In this document: in pieces, positions 1-9,627 of the stretch | Layout: every line of letters begins with the position of its first letter | Position numbering within the stretch: the first letter of the stretch is position 1 | Origin: Cupriavidus numazuensis | GTDB taxonomy: Bacteria > Pseudomonadota > Gammaproteobacteria > Burkholderiales > Burkholderiaceae | DNA length: 64,000 nucleotides | Direction: 5' to 3' | Assembly: GCF_905397435.1 (NCBI RefSeq) | Contig: NZ_CAJPVI010000003.1 | Coordinates: forward strand, 124,001-188,000 | Translations under genes and position numbers: made by a program | Notes under the pieces: generated by a model | Told to the model about the DNA's origin: nothing | Databases searched by the model: none | The model's input: the letters and a program-made list of their open reading frames with translations, nothing else

Positions 1-82
1 TGCGTGTCTTCACCCAGCACACACAACAACAATCGAACGCGCGCGCCAACGGCGCGACGTCAAGCCGGCAAGGGGCAGTGCG

Positions 83-1030
83 ATGAATTTCCAGCAACTC
101 CGATCGATTCGCGAGGCGGTACGCCGCCAGTTCAACCTGACCGAAGTCGCCAACGCGCTGTACACCTCGCAGCCGGGCGTGTCGCGCCAGATCCGCGAAC
201 TCGAAGAAGAACTCGGCGTGGAGATTTTCGAGCGCTATGGCAAGCGCCTGACCGGGCTGACCGAGCCGGGCCGCGAGATCGTGCGCATTGTCGAGCGCCT
301 GCTGCTCGAGGCCGAGAACCTGCGCCAGGCCGGCGACGAATTCGCCGGCCGCCATACGGGGCGCCTGACGGTCGCCACGACGCACACGCAGGCGCGCTAC
401 GCGCTGCCGAAGGTGGTGCAGTCGTTCCGCCGCGCGTACCCGCACGTAACGCTCGCGCTGCAGGAGGCGTCGCCGACGCACATTGTCGAACTGCTGCTGA
501 CGGGGCAGGCCGACATCGGCATCGCAACCGAGGCGCTCGCCACCGAGGCTGGGCTGACGTCGTTCGAGGCCTACACCTGGCAGCACGTGCTGGTCGTTTC
601 GCCCGATCATCCGCTGACGCTCGTGCCGGAGCCGACGCTGGAAGATGTGGCCGGTTTCCCGCTGATCACGTATGACGCCGGCTTCACCGGCCGCCGCAAG
701 ATCGACGGTGCGTTTGCCGAAGCCGGCCTGCAGCCCGAAATCGTGCTGACGGCGCTGGATGCGGACGTCATCAAGACCTATGCCGAGCTCGAACTGGGCG
801 TGGGCATCATCGCATCGATGGCCTACGACGAGCGCAAGGACTCGGGCCTGGTGCGGATTTCGGCCGACCATCTGTTCGATTCGAATACAACAAGCGTGGC
901 GCTGCGCCGCGGTGCTTACCTGCGCGACTACGCCCACGCCTTCATCAACATGTTCGCGCCGCACCTGTCGCGCGACACGGTCTCCAGCGCGCTGGGCGAA
1001 AGCGACACGCGGCAGGCCCTGGCTGCCTGA
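83..1030 (+). CDS. cysB: CysB-type LysR transcriptional regulator
   Basis: A 315-residue LysR-family activator of the CysB/Cbl branch, which controls sulfate assimilation in response to N-acetylserine. The N-terminus (about 1-60) is a winged helix-turn-helix with the branch-typical opening MNFQQLRSIREA and the recognition segment TSQPGVSRQIRELE. Residues about 90-300 form the periplasmic-binding-like inducer domain, with TTHTQARYALP and GVGIIASMAYD as in CysB. The length is close to that of enteric CysB. The ATG follows a purine-rich GGGG stretch. No cys structural genes are visible, so its targets lie elsewhere. The specificity is inferred from sequence resemblance; a Cbl-like paralogue cannot be excluded. 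Confidence 0.85.
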   Translation: MNFQQLRSIREAVRRQFNLTEVANALYTSQPGVSRQIRELEEELGVEIFERYGKRLTGLTEPGREIVRIVERLLLEAENLRQAGDEFAGRHTGRLTVATTHTQARYALPKVVQSFRRAYPHVTLALQEASPTHIVELLLTGQADIGIATEALATEAGLTSFEAYTWQHVLVVSPDHPLTLVPEPTLEDVAGFPLITYDAGFTGRRKIDGAFAEAGLQPEIVLTALDADVIKTYAELELGVGIIASMAYDERKDSGLVRISADHLFDSNTTSVALRRGAYLRDYAHAFINMFAPHLSRDTVSSALGESDTRQALAA

Positions 1031-1299
1031 TTGCGCGCTGGCTACCCGGTCAGCCTTGCATTGCTGCCAGGCCCTGGCGGCCCCCATCTGTGCAGGCAGC
1101 GGCGCATGTCGCTGTCCATCCCGTCCCCGCGCGGTTCGCGCCGCGCGCCCGCCGTTCGTCGCAAGACACTTTTCTTCCCGGCCCCAGGCGTCGTAAAGTG
1201 CCTGCACATGCCGGGGAAATCGATAGCGAAACGACTCTCCGGTTCGTGCCGCAGCGCAACAGATATTGCGCGCGATGCCATTGACGATGGAGAGAGACC

Positions 1300-1482
1300 A
1301 TGAGGACTGGCCGCACTGGCCGGGGCGTATTCGTCCCGCTGATCCTGATCCTGGTAGGAGGCGTGCTTCTCCTACAGCACCGCGGCATGCTGCCCGCGCA
1401 ATTCACGCATGACTGGTGGCCGCTGCTGCTCGTCATCGCGGGCGTGGTGTTGCTGGCCCGCCGTGTGGCGCTGCGGCGCTGA
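1300..1482 (+). CDS. Small two-helix membrane protein (LiaI/LiaF-TM-like)
   Basis: A 60-residue protein with two hydrophobic helices, about 10-27 (FVPLILILVGGVLLL) and 40-54 (WWPLLLVIAGVVLLA), joined by a short polar loop containing HDWWP. The C-terminus is basic (RRVALRR). This layout resembles the short transmembrane region found in LiaI/LiaF and DUF5668 proteins. A GGAGAGAG ribosome-binding site lies just before the ATG. It lies 95 bases upstream of a membrane histidine kinase in the same direction, so a role next to that kinase is possible but unproven. No function is known from the sequence. Confidence 0.7.
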   Translation: MRTGRTGRGVFVPLILILVGGVLLLQHRGMLPAQFTHDWWPLLLVIAGVVLLARRVALRR

Positions 1483-1576
1483 TGCCGTGCGGGGCGCCGG
1501 CGCCGAGGGTTGAGGCGCGCGGCGATCGTACCCATCCGGACCCTCACGCATTGCGCCAGGCACAGGCCACGCTAAC

Positions 1577-2743
1577 ATGAACCCCATGAACCGTTGTCTT
1601 TCCTCGGCCATCCCGTCCCGGCTGACCATCCTCGGGCGTGACCTGCTGTTCGTGCTGTGCATGAACACGGTGATCGCCGTCAGCCTGAACTATGGCTTCC
1701 AGACCGGCGGCACGTTCTGGCACAACTTCGTCTACAGCCACCTGATCGGGCTGTCGATCTGGTTGTTGATCGACATCCCGCGCGTGCTGATCTGGTGGAA
1801 CGATCGCCCGCGCCGCTGGCCGTTCCTGGGCCTGGCCGCGGCTGCCGTGCCGCTTGGCGTGATCCTCGGCAGCTGGGCCACGCGCGAGGTACTGAACCTG
1901 CCGCCCAAGTCCGTCGCCGAGACCGGCGACATGCTGCGTATGTGCCTGGTGGTGGGCATGCTGGCGTCGACGAGCATGATCTATTTCTACTGGTCGCGCG
2001 AAAAGCTTGCCCATCTCGAGCGTCAGGCCGCATTGGACGCGCTGCAGCGCGAAGAAGCCGAGAAGCAGCTCGTGCGCGCCCAGTTGATGGCATTGCAGGC
2101 GCAGATCGAGCCACACTTCCTGTTCAACTCGCTCGCCAATCTCGACGGTCTGATTGCCACCGACCCGCGCGCGGCGCGCAAGCTGCTGCAACGGCTGATC
2201 GGCTTCCTGCGCACCTCGCTGTCGCATACGCGGGCCGAGCAATGCACGCTGCGCCAGGAGTTCGAGTTGTTGCGAAGCTATCTCGATATCCAGGGCATGC
2301 GCTTCGGCACGCGCCTTGGCTACGACTTCGATCTGCCTGCCGAGCTGGCCGGTGTGGAGATTCCGCCGATGCTGATCCAGCCGCTCGTGGAGAACGCGGT
2401 CACGCATGGCATCGAGCCGTGCATGCGCGGCGGCCACATTACGCTGTCGGCGCGCGCGGCCGGCGAAGACGCGGTGCAGGTCATCATCGCCGATACCGGC
2501 GTCGGCTTCGGCCATGGATCGGGCAAGGGCTCGGGCCTAGGCCTGACCCACGTGCGCGAACGGCTCGCGCGCATCTTTGGTGCGGCGGCCAGCATGCAGA
2601 TGGAGGAAAACACGCCCCGCGGCGTGGTGGTGCGCCTGACGCTGCCGATGACGCGCCATACCGAAGTGCCGGTGCCTGCGCCGGTTGCTGCGCCCATGCC
2701 GGCCACGCCGGCTGGCGCTACACCGGCCATGCCACGTCCCTGA
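1577..2743 (+). CDS. LytS/AlgZ-type sensor histidine kinase
   Basis: A 388-residue inner-membrane histidine kinase of the HPK8 (LytS/YehU/AlgZ) class. Residues about 20-150 hold four predicted membrane helices, followed by a coiled coil (about 150-172). The kinase core carries the phospho-acceptor motif QIEPHFLFNSL with His180. The ATP-binding half has the N-box PLVENAVTHG (from about 269) and the G-box ADTGVGFG, then GLGLTHVRERL. The last ~28 residues are a Pro/Ala-rich tail of low complexity. A LytTR response regulator follows in the same direction, which is the normal partner arrangement. The input signal is unknown. Confidence 0.9.
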   Translation: MNPMNRCLSSAIPSRLTILGRDLLFVLCMNTVIAVSLNYGFQTGGTFWHNFVYSHLIGLSIWLLIDIPRVLIWWNDRPRRWPFLGLAAAAVPLGVILGSWATREVLNLPPKSVAETGDMLRMCLVVGMLASTSMIYFYWSREKLAHLERQAALDALQREEAEKQLVRAQLMALQAQIEPHFLFNSLANLDGLIATDPRAARKLLQRLIGFLRTSLSHTRAEQCTLRQEFELLRSYLDIQGMRFGTRLGYDFDLPAELAGVEIPPMLIQPLVENAVTHGIEPCMRGGHITLSARAAGEDAVQVIIADTGVGFGHGSGKGSGLGLTHVRERLARIFGAAASMQMEENTPRGVVVRLTLPMTRHTEVPVPAPVAAPMPATPAGATPAMPRP

Positions 2744-2794
2744 TGATCTGAAACACGTCGCTTGCTGACATCGATCACGCCCCTGATCCCTGCC

Positions 2795-3616
2795 ATGACC
2801 CCGACCCTGCTGATTGCCGATGATGAACCCCTGCTGGCCCGCGTGCTGGAATCCGAACTGAGCGCGCTATGGCCGGAGGCCAGCGTGGTCGGCGTGGTGC
2901 ACGACGGCGTTGCCGCGCTCGAAGCCGCCCGGCAGCATCAGCCGACGGTGGTGTTCCTCGACATCCGCATGCCCGGCATGAGCGGCATGGAGGTGGCCCG
3001 CGAACTGGTCGAGTTCGATGTGCCGCCGCTTGTCGTATTCGTGACGGCCTACGACCAGTTCGCGCTGGAAGCGTTTGAACGGGCGGCCGTCGACTATGTG
3101 CTCAAGCCCGTGCAGCACGAGCGGCTGGAGGCAACGGTCTCGCGGCTGAAGGCGCGGCTGGCGGCGGCACAGGCCGATGCCGAGCCAAGCAACGGCCAGA
3201 TCGACAACGACCGGCTCGCGCAACTGCTTAACCGACTGGATGCGCTGGAGAACCCGTCAACGGCCCGCGCCGCGACGGGGCAGCAGGGCAGCTACCTGCG
3301 CTTTATCAAGGCGCTGGTGGGGCAGGAGGTCCGCATCATCCCGGTCGATGAGGTTATTTACCTCGAAGCGACCGACAAGTACGTCAACGTCGTATCTACC
3401 GGCGGCGAGGCGCTGATCCGCACCAGCCTGCGCGAACTGGCGCAGCAGCTGGATCCGGAGCGTTTTTGGCAGATTCACCGCGGTACCGTGGTCAATATCA
3501 CATGCGTGGCCAGCGCCGTCCCGCAGTCGCTTGGCCGCGTATCGCTGCGCCTGCGCGACCGGCCGGAATCGCTGCCCGTCGCGCGGCAGTACGCCTACCT
3601 GTTCAAGCAGATGTAG
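2795..3616 (+). CDS. LytTR-family response regulator
   Basis: A 273-residue response regulator, the probable partner of the LytS-type kinase just upstream. Residues 1-120 form a receiver domain with the acidic pair D9-D10, the phosphorylation site D56 in FLDIRMPGM, and the conserved lysine in VLKPVQ. A Gln/Ala-rich linker (about 120-165) leads to a C-terminal LytTR DNA-binding domain (YLEATDKYVNV, FWQIHRGTVVN). The in-frame TTG at 2762 would add eleven residues. The ATG at 2795 was chosen because it puts MTPTLLIADDEP directly at the receiver's first strand. The architecture matches AlgR/LytR/YehT regulators. Its target genes are not evident. Confidence 0.88.
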   Translation: MTPTLLIADDEPLLARVLESELSALWPEASVVGVVHDGVAALEAARQHQPTVVFLDIRMPGMSGMEVARELVEFDVPPLVVFVTAYDQFALEAFERAAVDYVLKPVQHERLEATVSRLKARLAAAQADAEPSNGQIDNDRLAQLLNRLDALENPSTARAATGQQGSYLRFIKALVGQEVRIIPVDEVIYLEATDKYVNVVSTGGEALIRTSLRELAQQLDPERFWQIHRGTVVNITCVASAVPQSLGRVSLRLRDRPESLPVARQYAYLFKQM

Positions 3617-3766
3617 TTGTCCCAGGCGTTGCGGCGGCGGCTGCACCCGGATGCAGCCACTTGCGGTTTTCCACTATGATGCGAGCTTCGGTGCGCGTTT
3701 TTGCATGCCTTGTGGTTTGCAGGCCTGCGGTACGCGTGCCTGGCTCCATCCCGCGAATCCGCCGCC

Positions 3767-5029
3767 ATGACTACCGCTGCTCTCGATCCCAGCCGCAATA
3801 CGCTCCGCCATGATGCCCAGGTGATCGGGCTGGTAGGGCTGGCGCACGGGGTTTCCCACTTCTATCACCTGTTGCTGGCGCCGCTGTTCCCGTGGATCAA
3901 GGCGGAGTTTGGCCTGAGCTATGCCGAACTCGGGCTGCTGATGACGGTCTTCTTCGCGGTGTCGGCGGTAGTGCAGACCGCATCGGGCTTCGTGGTGGAC
4001 CGCATCGGCGCCCGGCCGGTGCTGTTTGGCGGACTGGCCTTCCTGGGCGCGGCGGCCTTGCTGCTTTCCACCAGCACCGGCTACGCGATGCTGCTGTTCG
4101 GCGCCGGCGTGGCGGGACTGGGCAACGGCGTGTTCCATCCGGCCGATTTCACGCTGCTGAACAAGCATGTGTCGCAGCCCCGGCTCGGCCATGCATTCTC
4201 GGTGCACGGCATCTCGGGCAACCTGGGTTGGGCGGCTGCGCCGGTTTTCCTGGTGACCATTGCCAACCTGGCGACGTGGCGCGTGGCGCTGGCGGCGGCT
4301 TCGGTCGTGGCGTTCAGCGTGCTGGCAGTGCTGCTGGTGCTGCGCCATGTGCTCGACCCGCGCGAGCTTGGCAGTGCGGTCGGCCGTCCCAAGGCCGCTC
4401 AGGCCGGTGCCGGTGGCAGCCTGCTGGGCTTCCTGAAACTGCCGCAGGTATGGGTATGCTGGGCCTTCTTCCTGCTGACCACGTTCTCGGCCGCCGGCAT
4501 CCAGAGCTTCGCGCCGACGGCGCTGACGCAGCTCTATGGCATTCCGTTCACGCTGGCGACGGCGTCCTACACCATCTACATGCTCTGCAGCGCGGGCGGC
4601 ATGGTAGTCGGTGGGTTTGCCGCGACCCGCACCAGCAACCATGACAGGCTGATCGCGCTGAGCTTCACGGTATCGGGCCTGATGGCCGTGCTGGTGGGCC
4701 TGAATGTTGCGCCGGGACTGCTGGTGCCGGTGCTGCTCGGCGTGGTCGGCTTTGGCGCGGGCACGGCGGGTCCGTCGCGCGACCTGCTCGTGCGTGCTGC
4801 GGCCCCGGCCGGGGCTACCGGGCGCGTGTACGGCGTGGTGTATTCGGGCCTGGATATCGGCCTGGCGAGTGGCCCGCTGTTCTTCGGTGCGCTGATGGAC
4901 GCGCACCTGCCCAACTGGGTGTTCTTCATGATCGGCGGCTTCCAGCTGGTGTCGATCCTGACCGCCGTGACGGTCGGCAACGGCAACCGTTCGCGCCGAG
5001 GCGCTGGTTCGCAGGCAACGGCAGCCTGA
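3767..5029 (+). CDS. MFS transporter, fosmidomycin-resistance (Fsr)-like
   Basis: A 420-residue major facilitator with about twelve predicted membrane helices. Family features include GLAHGVSHFYHLLLAPLFPW in helix 1, the loop 2-3 motif GFVVDRIGARPVL, and VFHPADFTLLNKH, which resembles the FHP motif of the Fsr/YfnE exporters. The expected role is proton-driven efflux of a small anionic compound; the substrate is not predictable. A longer reading from a TTG at 3701 exists, but the ATG at 3767 leads directly into a normal cytoplasmic N-terminus. The next gene (rraA-like) begins 44 bases downstream and may be co-transcribed. Confidence 0.82.
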   Translation: MTTAALDPSRNTLRHDAQVIGLVGLAHGVSHFYHLLLAPLFPWIKAEFGLSYAELGLLMTVFFAVSAVVQTASGFVVDRIGARPVLFGGLAFLGAAALLLSTSTGYAMLLFGAGVAGLGNGVFHPADFTLLNKHVSQPRLGHAFSVHGISGNLGWAAAPVFLVTIANLATWRVALAAASVVAFSVLAVLLVLRHVLDPRELGSAVGRPKAAQAGAGGSLLGFLKLPQVWVCWAFFLLTTFSAAGIQSFAPTALTQLYGIPFTLATASYTIYMLCSAGGMVVGGFAATRTSNHDRLIALSFTVSGLMAVLVGLNVAPGLLVPVLLGVVGFGAGTAGPSRDLLVRAAAPAGATGRVYGVVYSGLDIGLASGPLFFGALMDAHLPNWVFFMIGGFQLVSILTAVTVGNGNRSRRGAGSQATAA

Positions 5030-5073
5030 CGCCGGCCAGGCGGTACTGAATTTCTTCCTTGCAGGAGTGTTTG

Positions 5074-5571
5074 ATGAAGCATGTCACCACCGATCTTTGC
5101 GATGCCAACGAGCCGCGTCTGGCCGACGGCACGCTGCGCGTCATGGCACCGGTGTTCCGCGCGTTCGGCAAGCAGCAGGCCTTTGCCGGCCAGGCTGCCA
5201 CACTGAAGATCTTTGAAGACAACTCGCTCGTGCGCGAAGCGCTGGAATCGCCGGGGCAGGGCCGTGTGCTCGTGATCGATGGCGGCGGCTCACTGCGCTG
5301 CGCGCTGGTCGGAGGCAACCTGGGTCTGCTGGCCGAGAAAAACGGCTGGGTCGGCATCATCGTCAATGGCTGCGTGCGCGACACGGGCGAGCTGGACGTC
5401 TGCGACATCGGTATCCGCGCGCTCGCCGCGCATCCGCAAAAGAGCCAGAAGCGCGGCGCTGGCGAGCGCGACGTGGCAGTGCAGATGCCCGGCGCGGTGG
5501 TACGCCCCGGCAACTGGATCTATGTGGATGCCGATGGCGTGCTGGTGTCCGAAGAAAAGCTGGGTGCCTGA
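5074..5571 (+). CDS. rraA: RraA-family protein / HMG (oxaloacetate) aldolase
   Basis: A 165-residue class II 4-hydroxy-4-methyl-2-oxoglutarate aldolase / RraA fold, about the size of E. coli RraA (161). The signature [13 protein letters not shown], then NGCVRD with the catalytic Arg and Asp, is intact, which favours the aldolase or oxaloacetate decarboxylase activity of the family. Regulation of RNase E, described for the E. coli member, cannot be judged from sequence. The ATG at 5074 has a GGAG ribosome-binding site; a TTG fifteen bases upstream is rejected. The next gene begins two bases after the stop codon, so they form an operon. Confidence 0.88.
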   Translation: MKHVTTDLCDANEPRLADGTLRVMAPVFRAFGKQQAFAGQAATLKIFEDNSLVREALESPGQGRVLVIDGGGSLRCALVGGNLGLLAEKNGWVGIIVNGCVRDTGELDVCDIGIRALAAHPQKSQKRGAGERDVAVQMPGAVVRPGNWIYVDADGVLVSEEKLGA

Positions 5572-5572
5572 T

Positions 5573-5989
5573 ATGCCGAGGGTCTTTGTCTACGGCACGC
5601 TGCGCGCCGGCGAGGTCAACGATCTGAACGCTGCTGCGCGCCGGCACGGCATCGCCGCGCCCACGCTGCTAGGCACGGGGACCATTGCCGGGCGGCTCTA
5701 TGACTTCGGCACCTATCCGGGGCTCGTGCTTGATCCGGCGGCTGGTCCGGCGGTGGGCGATCTCTATGACGTGCCTGAGGCGCTGTTGCCAGTCCTCGAC
5801 GAGATTGAGGAAGTCTATCCGGGCCAGGCCTCGCTCTTTGTCCGGGAAGAACAGACCGTCCTTCATCAGGGCCGGCCGGTGAATTGCCTGTTGTATCCGG
5901 TGGCCGATGCCGCTGTCACGGGACTACCGCGCATCGACAGTGGCGACTGGGTGGCTTACCGCAAGGCGCGCGATACCGCTGCGGCTTGA
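5573..5989 (+). CDS. Gamma-glutamylcyclotransferase-like (AIG2/GGCT) protein
   Basis: A 138-residue protein of the GGCT-like beta-barrel family. The N-terminal VFVYGTLRAGEVN is the family's substrate-binding YGxL loop. Downstream, FGTYPGLVLDP and the acidic stretch LPVLDEIEEVYPG (about residues 68-80) supply the expected catalytic glutamate region. Members cyclise gamma-glutamyl groups to 5-oxoproline, but many small bacterial versions have no assigned substrate. The start codon is two bases after the rraA stop, so the genes are translationally linked. A rho-independent terminator follows about 20 bases beyond the stop. Confidence 0.82.
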   Translation: MPRVFVYGTLRAGEVNDLNAAARRHGIAAPTLLGTGTIAGRLYDFGTYPGLVLDPAAGPAVGDLYDVPEALLPVLDEIEEVYPGQASLFVREEQTVLHQGRPVNCLLYPVADAAVTGLPRIDSGDWVAYRKARDTAAA

Positions 5990-6010
5990 TAACCGCTTCT
6001 CCCAGTCCGG

Positions 6011-6038
6011 AACGGCGCCCATTCGAGGCGCCGTTTTT
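6011..6038 (+). terminator. Rho-independent terminator of the rraA-GGCT operon
   Basis: AACGGCGCC at 6011-6019 pairs perfectly with GGCGCCGTT at 6027-6035 across a 7-base loop, and the stem runs into five T residues. It lies about 20 bases past the GGCT-like stop codon. Confidence 0.85.
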
Positions 6039-6106
6039 CATTGTGATGCCCCTCCGGGTATGCCGCGATGGTACCGGGCCGGGCGATCGGCCTTTTTCTG
6101 CTCAAA

Positions 6107-6204
6107 TTTCACAATGTGGAAATATATTTTGAGCCGCAAAATTATTGGGTTGCGAAGCACAATGGGATTTCTCATGATGGAATATTGTGTTCCGCATTGT
6201 GAAA
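6107..6204. promoter_or_regulatory. Triple IclR-type palindromic operator region upstream of aceA
   Basis: The 422 bases between the GGCT-like gene and aceA are markedly AT-rich from about 6100 to 6250. They hold three related partly palindromic boxes: TTTCACAATGTGGAAA at 6107-6122, a weaker copy at 6168-6183, and TTCCGCATTGTGAAA at 6190-6204, which is the first box on the opposite strand. The TTCC/TTTC-CA...TG-GAAA form resembles operators of IclR-family regulators; this is a pattern match, not proof. Just beyond, TTGATCTATAACAA (6221-6234) resembles an FNR/ANR box with one mismatch. Weak -10-like elements TACACT and TATATA occur at 6290-6303, about 110 bases before aceA. Confidence 0.55.
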
Positions 6205-6411
6205 ATTGTTTCGTAAGATATTGATCTATAACAATAAAAAACTAAATAACGACAGCCCTCAAGGCCTGTTGCGACGCGGGACGTTTCCCTACACTCTTAT
6301 ATAAGACAAATGACCTTTGACGCAAAAAGCGCGTCGCCAGCCTGAGAAAAGCAGGCAGGTCAGGCATACGGATTTTCTTGCCATCCCCCAATTTGTCGCT
6401 AGGAGAGTGAT

Positions 6412-7707
<1,296 letters not shown>

Positions 7708-7779
7708 CTCTCCTGGCCACCGTTTGCTGAAACATAGATCGGGGGGAACCGAGCAGTCTCTAGGTTCAGCAGACCAGGG

Positions 7780-7810
7780 GGAGCGTGCGACCATCACGCT
7801 CCTCTTTTTC
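7780..7810 (+). terminator. aceA terminator 1
   Basis: GGAGCGTG (7780-7787) pairs with CACGCTCC (7795-7802) across a 7-base loop, followed by TCTTTTTC. It is the first of two consecutive terminators after aceA. Confidence 0.85.
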
Positions 7811-7814
7811 AGGC

Positions 7815-7856
7815 ACCGCGCCGTTTCTCTCTCAGGAGGCGGCGCGGTTTTTTTTT
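7815..7856 (+). terminator. aceA terminator 2
   Basis: ACCGCGCCG (7815-7823) pairs with CGGCGCGGT (7840-7848), followed by an uninterrupted run of T residues. It stands only a few bases beyond terminator 1 and shields the convergent toxin-antitoxin genes from aceA readthrough. Confidence 0.88.
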
Positions 7857-7893
7857 CGTTTTAGCAACTGCGCTCGCTCCATCGAGTGTTGCG

Positions 7894-8193
7894 TCAGGCG
7901 TGTGCTTTTGAGCCGTGGAGCTGCAGTCCCAGCGCCTTGATTACCTTGAGGATCGTGCCGAAGCTCGGATTGCCTTCGATCGACAGGGCCTTGTACAGAC
8001 CTTCGCGCGACATACCCGCGTCTCGCGCCACCTGCGCCATGCCGCGTGCCCTCGCAATCACGCCAAGGGCATGGGCAATAAACGCCGGATCGTCACCGCC
8101 TTCGAGCAAGCAGGCCTCGAAATATTCGACGATGTCGTCTTCCGTTTTCAGGTGCTCGGCTGAATCCCACGGCCGGGTTTTGATTTTTTCCAT
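7894..8193 (-). CDS. Addiction-module antidote protein (HigA-like, XRE-type HTH)
   Basis: A 99-residue putative antitoxin of the COG3636 'probable addiction module antidote' family. Family-typical features are the N-terminal DSAEHLKTEDDIVEYFEACL segment (about 10-30) and a helix-turn-helix (about 43-85) reading ARARGMAQVARDAGMSREGLYKAL. The C-terminal KVIKALGLQLH is also characteristic. It should bind and neutralise the RelE-fold toxin encoded three bases upstream and repress the shared promoter through its HTH. Toxin-first order is normal for HigBA-like pairs. Nothing suggests that it is broken. Confidence 0.88.
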   Translation of the reverse strand: MEKIKTRPWDSAEHLKTEDDIVEYFEACLLEGGDDPAFIAHALGVIARARGMAQVARDAGMSREGLYKALSIEGNPSFGTILKVIKALGLQLHGSKAHA

Positions 8194-8196
8194 TGC

Positions 8197-8496
8197 TCAC
8201 TCCGTATCAAGCTGGCCGAGCATCTTGTGCGCGGCCTTGATGTCCGCATTTTGCGTAGATTTATCGCCGCCACATAGCAGGATCACCACGACGGCGCCGC
8301 GTTGCACGTAGTAGACGCGATAGCCCGGGCCGTAGTCGATGCGCAATTCAGTGATGGGTGCGCCGGCGGAATTCGTGTCGCCGGGGTTCCCCATCGCCAG
8401 AGGGTCGATACGCGCTTGAATGCGGCGCTTGGCCAAACGGTCCTTGAGGTCGTGAAACCAGACATCGAAGACTTCTGTGGTGCGGATCGTGGTCAT
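8197..8496 (-). CDS. RelE/ParE-superfamily toxin (HigB / Gp49-like)
   Basis: A 99-residue toxin of the COG3657 (phage Gp49-like, HigB-related) family. Visible motifs are the N-terminal TEVFDVWFHDLKDRLAKRRI, the core ITELRIDYGPGYRVYY, and the C-terminal GGDKSTQNADIKAAHKM. Relatives act as ribosome-dependent mRNA interferases; this activity is inferred. The gene is first in a two-gene operon with the antidote three bases downstream. Two tandem 21-bp repeats lie directly upstream of its ATG and probably form the operator. It is convergent with aceA and insulated by two terminators. Confidence 0.88.
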   Translation of the reverse strand: MTTIRTTEVFDVWFHDLKDRLAKRRIQARIDPLAMGNPGDTNSAGAPITELRIDYGPGYRVYYVQRGAVVVILLCGGDKSTQNADIKAAHKMLGQLDTE

Positions 8497-8502
8497 TGGA
8501 AA

Positions 8503-8544
8503 AGTGTAATCCGCAGTTCACGGAGTGTAAGCTGTGGTTCACGG
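8503..8544 (-). repeat. Tandem 21-bp repeats upstream of the toxin-antitoxin operon
   Basis: Two directly abutting 21-bp units (8503-8523 and 8524-8544) match at 17 of 21 positions; both begin AGTGTAA and end GGTTCACGG or AGTTCACGG. They begin seven bases before the toxin ATG on the minus strand, which is the expected place for an operator overlapping the promoter and bound by the antidote. Their function is inferred. Confidence 0.6.
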
Positions 8545-8749
8545 TTTGTCGACTCGCAGTATGGCGGCGGTCCTTTAAGGAAGGAGTTGGCCAAATGTAA
8601 TTAATTGTCATAATTGGTGGCTATCGCGCATCAACCGCCCCGCATCGGCATAAAAGTGGAATAAAGTCCCGGTGCCTTGGATGGCACATTCAAGGCACAT
8701 CCGACACACATCCTCTTGCACGCTTGCCGTGCGTTGATTCCGCGACACC

Positions 8750-9505
8750 ATGAAAGCACCTCTCCTCATTGCCCTGGCAGCAGCAGCCGCCGCCGCGACC
8801 CTGGCCGGCTGCGCCGGCACCAACCTCGACGGCATGATGGCCGCCGGCAGCAGCCTGGCCAAGGCGGCTACGCTCAGCGACGCCGACGTCAAGAGCCTGT
8901 CCGACCAGGCCTGCGCCGAATCGGACAAGACCAACAAGATCGCCGCATCCGGCACGACGTATTCCAAGCGGCTGGTCAAAGTCATGGCGGGCCTGAAAAA
9001 CTCGGATATGCAGAACGTCAACGCCAAGGTCTACATGACCAAGGACGTCAACGCCTGGGCGATGGCCAACGGCTGCGTGCGCGTGTACAGCGGCCTGATG
9101 GACATGATGACCGACGACGAGGTGCGCGGCGTGCTCGGCCACGAGATGGGCCACGTGGCGCTGGGCCACACGAAGAAGGCGATGCAGGTCGCCTACACGG
9201 CCACTGCGGCGCGCGGCGCTGCAGCGTCGGCCGGCAACAGCGCGGTGGCGGCACTCTCGTCGTCGCAACTGGGCGAACTCGGCGAGAAGCTGATCAACGC
9301 GCAGTTCTCGCAGTCGCAGGAATCGGCGGCCGACGATTACTCTTTCGACCTGCTGACGAAGAACAAGGCCAACACCACCGGCCTCGTGACGGCGTTCCAG
9401 AAATTGGCCAAGCTCGATGGCGGCAAGTCAAGCATGTTCTCGTCGCACCCGGGCTCGGACGCCCGCGCGCAGCATATCCAGGAGCGCATCAGCAAGGGTT
9501 CGTAA
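8750..9505 (+). CDS. M48-family zinc metalloprotease lipoprotein (LoiP/YcaL-like)
   Basis: A 251-residue outer-envelope lipoprotein protease. The N-terminus is a lipoprotein signal peptide with the lipobox LAGC (Cys about 23). The zinc motif is HEMGH at 131-135, with the third-ligand region ESAADDYSFDLL about 60 residues later, and a C-terminal SSHPGSDARAQHI as in LoiP/YcaL/BepA-type proteins. Such proteases degrade misassembled envelope proteins. The gene stands alone. A GC-rich inverted repeat without a clear T-run (9524-9551) follows the stop codon. Confidence 0.9.
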   Translation: MKAPLLIALAAAAAAATLAGCAGTNLDGMMAAGSSLAKAATLSDADVKSLSDQACAESDKTNKIAASGTTYSKRLVKVMAGLKNSDMQNVNAKVYMTKDVNAWAMANGCVRVYSGLMDMMTDDEVRGVLGHEMGHVALGHTKKAMQVAYTATAARGAAASAGNSAVAALSSSQLGELGEKLINAQFSQSQESAADDYSFDLLTKNKANTTGLVTAFQKLAKLDGGKSSMFSSHPGSDARAQHIQERISKGS

Positions 9506-9627
9506 GCGCCCATGCGTTTGAAAGGCGGGTCGCCAGGACGGCTGGCCCGCCGTTCGAGTGCGGTGTCACGTATCAGTCATGTGACGCCTCTACACTACAT
9601 GGCTTCATTCAGATTGAAGCCGCATTT

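Noticed and set aside
4..675. 223-codon open frame overlapping cysB in another frame
   Set aside because: Arg/Ala-rich shadow typical of high-GC DNA; cysB in the same region has clear LysR motifs.
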